Positions 58,571 to 64,000 of a stretch of 64,000 bases of DNA are shown piece after piece. The notes beneath the pieces are model-generated. The model had not been told where the DNA came from, made no database searches, and saw nothing but the letters and a program-made list of their open reading frames with translations. Within the stretch, counting starts at the first letter, position 1. The number at the start of each line of letters is the position of its first letter. Where the stretch lies: contig JANSXW010000006.1 in the NCBI GenBank assembly GCA_024742755.1, forward strand, positions 1 to 64,000. The letters are read 5' to 3'. The translations under genes and the position numbers were made by a program. This DNA is from a bacterium. GTDB lineage: Bacteria; Bacteroidota; Bacteroidia; Chitinophagales; Saprospiraceae.

Positions 58571-60733
58571 TTACCAATTCAGCACGGCTCCAAAGTAAAG
58601 AGATCTTTGCTGTAAATACTGCCAGGCGAACGAAGAATAGTCCGGTGCCGTAAAAATCTGTTCCTGTTGGTTCTCAATATTCAGGGCATTATTTAGGGTA
58701 ACGAAAGCGACCAGGAACGACTGTTGCAGCGGTATCGTTTTCGACCAGTTGAAGCTAAGGCTGTGGTAGTTATCCATTCGGGCCTGATTCGGCAATGCCG
58801 CAAAGATAGGCTCATAGGCGTTGGCCTGCTGCTGCCACTGGCTCCCAATGACCGGTGTGTACCACAAGCCTTGCCGGTGTATCCATGCAGCAGAGAGGTT
58901 GAACAGGGATGGATTGTCATAAGTCAGGAACACCCTTACAAAGTAATCCAGGTCATTCTGCCCATTAAACACCATGCCTTCAGGGCTTGTATTTTCTACA
59001 TCCAGGTAGGCATAGGACGCCTGTAGCTCGAGGTGCTCGTGAAAGCGGTACCGCACCTGCGCCTCAACACCGTTTATAAGCCGCCGGTCGGTAGCAGTCC
59101 CATCTTGCGCAAACCGGATATCTCCACCTTCCCGTTTATGAAAAATTGCTGCATTAAAGCCAATCTTTTCTGTTTCATAGGCATACTCCAGGGCTCCCTG
59201 ATCACTGTAAACGTAGTTAAAGGCCCGGTTGAAAAAATTGGGGTTGAGGTACCCGTTGTACTGTCCGATCGTGCCAGACAACGTATGCTCGTCTGTGAAA
59301 TGAAACTTGGTGATCAGCTGCCTGGAAAAGTAATCCGGCTGGCCGGGGAGCACCGGGATGTTCTTTCTAAACCCGGAAATCACAGACAACCGCTCACTGA
59401 AGAACCGGCTCCGGCTCAGCAGGTAAAGCTCTGTGTTGTTATTGCGGGCGGTGCCAGAGATCGGACGGGCGGGATCCGTTGGCCTTACCGCGAAATAGTA
59501 GTCCGGCTCTGATCCGCGAAAGTCGTACCGCACCTTTTCTGCCGTGATGCCTGCTGACAGGGTCCAGGTCTCGAATAAGTTGAGCTGCCCATTGAGTGAG
59601 GCGTAGTACCGCCGGGATTGATTATCATCTCTCAGGTTGCCAAAGTCAAACGCTGAAGCGGTGAAGTCTCCACTGACATTTGCCGAAAGCGACCAAATAT
59701 CCCCCAGCCAGCGCAATCTCGCCACCTGAAAATGGCGGTTGGTCTGCGCTTCAGCCGGTCCCCGATGAGCGAATAGGTTCAGGTCGAGGGTGCTGCGCTC
59801 AGACAGGCCGTAGCCATACCAATCCAGCAAGAGGTTGGTACGGAGCTGACTGTGCAGTTTAAACCCACCATCTGCCACGCTGAATCCCCGGAGGTCAGGG
59901 ATATTGCTGCCATTTACTTCCAGGAAGGCACCAGAGAACTGATGATTGCCGTACACATGCAGGCTGCTCCGCTTGCCGAGAGGGCGCCCGTGGAAAAGCC
60001 CTGCATTGCCCAATCCAGCAGATGCCTGCCAGAATGGATCGCCCACCTGCTCTACGGTCTCCACCTCTACCATGCCTGCGGTGGCATTGCCGTAGGCTAG
60101 TGAAGGGTTGCTGGCAAAAACGGTAACCCGCTCTACCATTTCGGTATTGAAAATACTGAAGAAGCCATTACCACCGAGACTGGTAGACCGGACCGGGTTG
60201 GCTAAAGGCACGCCATCCAGTACCACGATACTCCGCCCGCTGGAAGACCCCCTCAGGTTGACTTCTGCGGATTCTTCTGTATTGGTAGAGCTTGGCAAAA
60301 CCGTTAATGCCTTGAGTGGGTCGGCGAAAGAAAAGGGAATAGTGTAGATGTCAAATTTATTGAGCTCCATAAGGGCAAAATCCTGAGCAACGGGCCGTTT
60401 GGCTGCGACCTGTACTGTTGTCAGGATATTGGTGCTCTCCTGCAGAGTGATCTGCAAAGCTTCCCCGTCCCCGGGCAGCGGCAGTTCCTGCGTTTCGTAG
60501 CCAAGAAAGGAGACGACTAAGGTATCCTCAGGGCTGCTGAACGGCAAAGAGAATTGTCCGTCCATATCCGAAAGCACCCCGGTGGCGGCATGCTGTTTCA
60601 GGTATACATTTGCTGCAAAAACAGGTGCACCGTTTGTGTCGGTGATCTGACCTGAAACCTTGTTCTGGCCAAATAGCATAGCGGGGACAAGCAAAACCCA
60701 CAAAAGACCAAAATACTGGATTTTCACTTTCAT
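58571..60733 (-). CDS. TonB-dependent receptor with carboxypeptidase-regulatory domain (720 aa)
   Basis: A signal peptide (1-22, AMLFGQ) leads to a carboxypeptidase-D regulatory-like domain (about 25-105, VSGQITDTNGAPVFAANVYL). A plug domain follows (about 115-225, with SSSGRSIVVLDGVPLANPV), and then an outer-membrane beta barrel to the aromatic C-terminal strand (LYFGAVLNW). It imports a ligand that cannot be predicted; there is no SusD gene beside it, so a polysaccharide-utilisation role is unlikely. It starts 16 bases after a strong hairpin and follows the ABC/SagB block on the same strand. Confidence 0.92.
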   Translation of the reverse strand: MKVKIQYFGLLWVLLVPAMLFGQNKVSGQITDTNGAPVFAANVYLKQHAATGVLSDMDGQFSLPFSSPEDTLVVSFLGYETQELPLPGDGEALQITLQESTNILTTVQVAAKRPVAQDFALMELNKFDIYTIPFSFADPLKALTVLPSSTNTEESAEVNLRGSSSGRSIVVLDGVPLANPVRSTSLGGNGFFSIFNTEMVERVTVFASNPSLAYGNATAGMVEVETVEQVGDPFWQASAGLGNAGLFHGRPLGKRSSLHVYGNHQFSGAFLEVNGSNIPDLRGFSVADGGFKLHSQLRTNLLLDWYGYGLSERSTLDLNLFAHRGPAEAQTNRHFQVARLRWLGDIWSLSANVSGDFTASAFDFGNLRDDNQSRRYYASLNGQLNLFETWTLSAGITAEKVRYDFRGSEPDYYFAVRPTDPARPISGTARNNNTELYLLSRSRFFSERLSVISGFRKNIPVLPGQPDYFSRQLITKFHFTDEHTLSGTIGQYNGYLNPNFFNRAFNYVYSDQGALEYAYETEKIGFNAAIFHKREGGDIRFAQDGTATDRRLINGVEAQVRYRFHEHLELQASYAYLDVENTSPEGMVFNGQNDLDYFVRVFLTYDNPSLFNLSAAWIHRQGLWYTPVIGSQWQQQANAYEPIFAALPNQARMDNYHSLSFNWSKTIPLQQSFLVAFVTLNNALNIENQQEQIFTAPDYSSFAWQYLQQRSLYFGAVLNW

Positions 60734-60748
60734 GACTCAGCAGTTTTT

Positions 60749-60789
60749 AAAAACCCCGGCCGCCATAATCATATGGGACTTGGCCGGGG
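60749..60789 (-). terminator. Terminator or attenuator hairpin before the TonB receptor gene
   Basis: On the minus strand the stem GGCCGGGG pairs exactly with CCCCGGCC (60782-60789 with 60754-60761), followed by TTTTT (60753-60749). It ends 16 bases before the receptor start codon. It could end the upstream operon, or attenuate read-through into the receptor, since no promoter is visible between them. Confidence 0.75.
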
Positions 60790-60855
60790 CACAATACCTG
60801 TTATTACATTTTAGATGTCTTCAGCCCTTAAGAAAAGATGGAGCCGGTATTGTGA

Positions 60856-61641
60856 CTAAATCAACAACTTGGCCACCTCACCGAGGCGGTAGCTATCCGG
60901 AAATTGTGCTACGCCCGCTTTGTACAGGGTGACGGCCTCTTCCTTGCGGTCCTGTTCCAGCAGCAGCTCAATAAGCAACACATAGGCGTCTTCTTTCCCC
61001 CAGCTAGGCAGATAGGGATTGATGATGCGCTGGTCTGGCAGTTCAATGGCTTTTTTGAAATAGTCTTCTGCTTTCTTACCACCGCCGTACTGAGCAGGCG
61101 TGTAGTAGTCGATACTGCCCAAAACGTAGTGCGCCCTTAAATTCTCAGGGTCCAGGTCAATGGCTGCGAGCGCATTTTTCTTGCACCGGTTGGATATGAT
61201 CCCGGCTTTCATGCCCGATACAAACTGAATCGAATAGCTCTGCATGTAAGCCAGTAATGCCAGGTCTTCGGCATTCTTGCGTTCTTTGGCTTCCAGGATT
61301 TCGATTCCTTTCAAGACGGCGGCTTCGCTGTTCTCATAGTCTTCGATTTCACCGAAGAATATCGCTTTGTAGAAATAGTTATAAGCCAGCCAGTAGGGCC
61401 CAATCTGCGGGGCTTGCGGCAGAGCGTCAGTCAGTTTTTGCTCCTGGTCCAAAACCGGCTGAATGTCTTTTTGCAGCATCGCGGAGACGAAGGCATTGAA
61501 AATCTTATCCTGTATGCCCTTGAACAGGGAATCGGAGGCGATCAGGTTATAATCCAACTCTACCGTTTGGGAGTTGCCTTGGTTGCAGGCGCTGACCTGC
61601 ATGCTTAGCAGAAACAGAAAAATGAAATAAACAGGTTTCAT
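60856..61641 (-). CDS. TPR-like lipoprotein in the SagB/ABC block (261 aa)
   Basis: A lipoprotein signal (MKPVYFIFLFLLSMQVSAC, Cys at 19) precedes helical repeats. TPR-type pairs are seen around residues 95-125 (YENSEAAVLKGIEILEAKERKNAEDLALLAYM), 155-205 and 215-255 (KEEAVTLYKAGVAQFPDSYRLGEVAKLLI). Outer-membrane or periplasmic location is likely. Function is unknown. It starts 18 bases after the metalloprotease-like gene and is the last gene before the hairpin. Confidence 0.82.
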   Translation of the reverse strand: MKPVYFIFLFLLSMQVSACNQGNSQTVELDYNLIASDSLFKGIQDKIFNAFVSAMLQKDIQPVLDQEQKLTDALPQAPQIGPYWLAYNYFYKAIFFGEIEDYENSEAAVLKGIEILEAKERKNAEDLALLAYMQSYSIQFVSGMKAGIISNRCKKNALAAIDLDPENLRAHYVLGSIDYYTPAQYGGGKKAEDYFKKAIELPDQRIINPYLPSWGKEDAYVLLIELLLEQDRKEEAVTLYKAGVAQFPDSYRLGEVAKLLI

Positions 61642-61659
61642 GATGAATCAATTTTGAGA

Positions 61660-62145
61660 TTAAAATTCTGGTTTCAAGCTCATTAACAGGGAGATCAGCA
61701 GGGTCCAGGCCATAACGTGGGCGTACCATCGGTTGGTAAACCAGCAGGCTTTTACTGCTTCCTGCATATTGGTAATGTCTTCCTTTGCATTTTCTTTGAT
61801 GTCCTTCTCGAAGAGCAGCATAGAAAAGTCAGAGAAAAAGGGATTGGTTTCAATAGCAATCTGTAGCCACAATGCGTAGAATAGCCACTCCAGCCCCCAG
61901 AATGTATAGTGGTAAGCCCAGGCAAATAAGGCTACGGTCACTGCGCAGCCGCTGACCATAAAGATGATCTTTCTCCAATATTCTCTTCGCTGAATATGAA
62001 CACTGATGTAAGGCATGTAAGTGCGTGGGGCAATGCCCAACCCCTCTACCCGGTAGCCCAGCAGCGTCGCACTTAGCGCGTGCCCTCCTTCGTGGAGGAG
62101 CATAAGTACAGGTATCGTCGCAAACGTAAGTATCCAGGTCAACAT
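61660..62145 (-). CDS. HExxH membrane metalloprotease-like protein (M50-like, 161 aa)
   Basis: This 161-residue protein has four membrane helices (about 2-24, 57-77, 84-100 and 140-155). The zinc motif HEGGH at residues 18-22 sits in the first helix, as in site-2 protease/M50-like and DUF3267-type proteins. A second zinc ligand of the usual kind (an Asp or Asn-x-x-Pro-G motif) is not clearly visible, so activity is uncertain. It could process a leader peptide. It lies 3 bases downstream of the ABC permease. Confidence 0.75.
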   Translation of the reverse strand: MLTWILTFATIPVLMLLHEGGHALSATLLGYRVEGLGIAPRTYMPYISVHIQRREYWRKIIFMVSGCAVTVALFAWAYHYTFWGLEWLFYALWLQIAIETNPFFSDFSMLLFEKDIKENAKEDITNMQEAVKACWFTNRWYAHVMAWTLLISLLMSLKPEF

Positions 62146-62148
62146 AGG

Positions 62149-62871
62149 TTATCGTTTTAGCTGATAGTGATGAAACAGGTAACGGAATAGAGCAAAGTAC
62201 ACTACAATGCTTACGCCACAGTAAATCAGGCTCACGGTGAGGAACTCGCCCCGAATGACATTCAGCACATGGTTGAGCGGCAGCAAATCAGCTATTCGGT
62301 TCAGGGAAGGGTTGACTTCTCTGAGTGGATAATAGGCATTGCTCAAAAAAATCAGCAGGAAGAAGATAAAATTGAGCAGCCCGTTTGATACCCGTACCCG
62401 GATGTTTGAGAAGCTGAGTACCAAGCCAAGGGCAGCGAAACAAAGCATCCCCACCACACTACCTAGTCCTATGTATGCCAGCTCTGAAAGCGTAAACGTG
62501 TAGCCGTACAAGACAAAAGCCAAAGCAAACATCAGCAACGCCATCATGACAATGAATAAGGAGCGGCTCACCGCGAGGCTTGCAAAGTGGCTGACCGTAC
62601 TCGTTGGCAACACCCTGAAGTATCGGATCATGTTGTACTCATAGTACTCCTTGACCACCTCTCCGATGGCAAACATTCCTTCGCTGGCCAGCGTAGCCCC
62701 CAGAATGCCCGTAATCAGAAAAGATACATAGGCGGGGTCTTCCGCTCCTCCCCAGATCATAGAAAAAATCAGGAAAAGGAACACCGGGAAAACAAGGGTG
62801 AAAAAGACGGCCTGAGACACCCGGAAATCTGTAACTAACCGGTAGTATATGGTTGCAGTAAAGGTCTTCAT
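62149..62871 (-). CDS. ABC-2 type transporter permease (240 aa)
   Basis: Six membrane helices are evident (about 20-38, 52-70, 100-122, 133-158, 165-185 and 215-232). The arrangement, with a YYEYNMIRYFRVLPTSTVSHF loop near residue 73 and NAYYPLREVNPSLNRIADLLPLNHVLNVIR near 183, is that of an ABC-2 exporter. Its start overlaps the ATPase stop by four bases (ATGA), so the two are translationally coupled. The cargo is unknown. Confidence 0.9.
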   Translation of the reverse strand: MKTFTATIYYRLVTDFRVSQAVFFTLVFPVFLFLIFSMIWGGAEDPAYVSFLITGILGATLASEGMFAIGEVVKEYYEYNMIRYFRVLPTSTVSHFASLAVSRSLFIVMMALLMFALAFVLYGYTFTLSELAYIGLGSVVGMLCFAALGLVLSFSNIRVRVSNGLLNFIFFLLIFLSNAYYPLREVNPSLNRIADLLPLNHVLNVIRGEFLTVSLIYCGVSIVVYFALFRYLFHHYQLKR

Positions 62872-63761
62872 ACCGTAAGTTTTTTAGTGGATAAAGCATA
62901 TACGTCCATAAGACTGGTATTCATGATGGAGTAGCTGGAGGTCAGCCTGGCGATCCGCCCGAGCAGTTCATCGAGGTTGGAAGGCAGGATATGCAGCTGC
63001 TCATCCTCCTCGTAAAACTCCGCTTGCTGCTCCTCAAGAAATGCAGTCAGTGCAGGCTCCTGTCGAACGACAACCTTCCGGTCGAAAGGCAGGTATTCCT
63101 CCGAAAGCAACCGGTTGGTCGAAATCATAGGCATGGGCATCACCCCTTTGCTAAGGAATATGATGCTATCTGCATGTTCCTGCGCTTCTTCCCAGGAGTG
63201 GGTGGTAAAAAGCACGGTCCGGTTGGGATTGGACAGAATGCCTTTATCCCAGACTCTCCTGCGGCTGAACGGGTCCAGTTCGCTGGTCGCTTCGTCCAGT
63301 ATGAGGAATTCAGGGTTATGCATTAAAGCGAGTAGTACCCAAACCTTTTTGCGTTCACCCTTAGACAGATAGCGTATTTGCTTATCCAGGTGATCCTGCA
63401 ACTGAACCGCTTCCAAAAGCTCCGGTTCCGGCAGCGCGCCCGGTAACCCGTAGATCGTTCTGAAGTACCGGATGACTTCTTTGACCTTTAGCAAAACGAA
63501 AGCCTGCAGCCGGTCAAAGACTACACCGATCCGTTGCCGGTCAATTTTTTGGAAGGGTTGCCCAAATACCGAGACAGATCCGCTATCCGGTTCAAGAGCA
63601 TGGGTGAGGAGGTCTATTAAGGTAGACTTGCCAGCCCCGTTGTGCCCCAAAACAGCCACTCTCTGCCCGGGCTCAATGGTAAACCCTACATCGTTGAGCA
63701 GCGTTTTGCCCCGCACCTGGTAGGAAAGGCGTTCACATTTAAGTATTGTTGTCGTTTTCAT
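62868..63761 (-). CDS. ABC transporter ATP-binding protein (297 aa)
   Basis: The start at 63761 (MKTTTILKCERLSYQ) gives 297 residues; a start at 63782 would overlap the upstream gene further. Walker A GHNGAGKST is at 39-47, the signature LSKGERKKV near 132 and Walker B FLILDEATSELD near 152, followed by the H-loop TTHSWEEAQEHAD near 190. A C-terminal regulatory tail of about 70 residues is present. It powers the adjacent permease. It overlaps the SagB-type gene end by 23 bases. Confidence 0.92.
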   Translation of the reverse strand: MKTTTILKCERLSYQVRGKTLLNDVGFTIEPGQRVAVLGHNGAGKSTLIDLLTHALEPDSGSVSVFGQPFQKIDRQRIGVVFDRLQAFVLLKVKEVIRYFRTIYGLPGALPEPELLEAVQLQDHLDKQIRYLSKGERKKVWVLLALMHNPEFLILDEATSELDPFSRRRVWDKGILSNPNRTVLFTTHSWEEAQEHADSIIFLSKGVMPMPMISTNRLLSEEYLPFDRKVVVRQEPALTAFLEEQQAEFYEEDEQLHILPSNLDELLGRIARLTSSYSIMNTSLMDVYALSTKKLTV

Positions 63762-64000
63762 TTTTTCCGATGTATTGTACACTTAAAATGGATTCAAAAA
63801 CACCATCAACGCCAAGCAGGTCATTAACAGACTCGTCCATAAACCCGCCGAGCAGGCAGCTACCCAGCCCCAGCGCCTCAGCATTCAGGCTCAGGTTTTG
63901 GCTTACACTGCCACATTCCTGCAGGATAAAGCGGTACGCACGCTCCCGGTACTTGATGAAGGTGCGTTCAAATACAGCCGTGGTCAAGACCACTGCACTC
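63739..64000 (-). CDS. SagB-type dehydrogenase, C-terminal part (gene continues past window edge)
   Basis: Only the last 86 or so residues are present and the frame is open at the window end, so the true start is beyond 64000. The block TTAVFERTFIKYRERAYRFILQEC, GSVSQNLSLNAEALGLGSCLLGGF and DESVNDLLGVDGVFESILSVQYIGK matches the FMN-dependent nitroreductase fold of the SagB/ThcOx group, including the R-x-x-x-YR-x-x-L-E/Q element. SagB enzymes oxidise thiazolines and oxazolines during azole peptide maturation, though other nitroreductase relatives share the pattern. Its coupling to an ABC exporter supports the peptide-modification reading. Confidence 0.8.
   Translation of the reverse strand, partial: SAVVLTTAVFERTFIKYRERAYRFILQECGSVSQNLSLNAEALGLGSCLLGGFMDESVNDLLGVDGVFESILSVQYIGKNENDNNT

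Noticed and set aside
58571-60733. Polysaccharide utilisation locus (SusC-type receptor)
   Set aside because: No SusD lipoprotein gene and no carbohydrate enzymes are adjacent, and the receptor is shorter than typical SusC proteins.

Overview
The window comes from a Bacteroidota chromosome, most likely a Saprospirae/Lewinella-type marine bacterium. The evidence is type IX secretion (T9SS) cargo with both type A and type B C-terminal sorting domains, a SprF/PorP partner gene, SprB repeats, LytTR/LytS two-component systems, TonB receptors with an N-terminal carboxypeptidase-regulatory domain, and Bacteroidota promoters (TTTG - 18 to 19 nt - TAnnTTTG). I see no obvious Shine-Dalgarno sequences. 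No phage, insertion sequence or CRISPR array is visible, and most of the window is ordinary chromosomal backbone with dense, short transcription units.

Layout. 1-6981: the end of alanine dehydrogenase and its terminator, a DUF2383 four-helix protein, an AI-2E family permease, a repeat-rich island around a tRNA-Pro(GGG) with a damaged tRNA copy, a DUF2911 lipoprotein, DUF2177 and DUF92 membrane proteins, a CBS-domain protein and a fatty acid desaturase. 7138-14134 (minus strand): folD, prmA, a 1523-residue exported protein of unknown function and two tiny paralogous membrane proteins, closed by a hairpin. 14265-22345: YggS, a DUF2520 dehydrogenase-like protein, GlgX, a NifU-like/Mrp iron-sulfur pair, a RibF-glycosyltransferase fusion joined at an A10 tract, and an RluA-type pseudouridine synthase. 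22501-33734: an 1842-residue SprB-like adhesin with its SprF/PorP partner, two genes for a diacetamido-uronic-acid-type sugar, two lipoproteins including an OmpA-type anchor, and a NUDIX hydrolase.

34082-52363: a cysteine synthase-like enzyme, a TPR-AAA+ ATPase coupled to a TPR membrane protein, an orphan VapB-like antitoxin, a LytS/LytTR pair, two neighbouring stress-hydrolase-like proteins (DUF5694 and EreA/ChaN-like), an operon of S37 peptidase, TonB-domain protein and alpha/beta hydrolase, DUF5995, DJ-1/PfpI, an M19 dipeptidase, a SPOR-like protein, and a second LytTR regulator with a TPR histidine kinase. 52529-58529: two T9SS cargo proteins (a 1092-residue HYR-like protein and a GH18 hydrolase), an aspartic protease with a PDZ domain and a small membrane protein. 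58571-64000 (minus strand): a SagB-type dehydrogenase running off the window edge, an ABC transporter, an HExxH membrane protease-like protein and a TPR lipoprotein, then a hairpin and a TonB-dependent receptor. This last block looks like the export and processing end of a modified-peptide (RiPP) cluster and is the best candidate here for an undescribed system.

Other items worth attention are the RibF-glycosyltransferase fusion, in which a gain or loss of one A gives an immediate stop; the micro-protein pair at 7213-7663; a highly structured repeat abutting tRNA-Pro; a palindrome sitting inside a tRNA remnant; and a G-rich telomere-like tract between folD and prmA. All functional names come from reading motifs. 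No database search was run.
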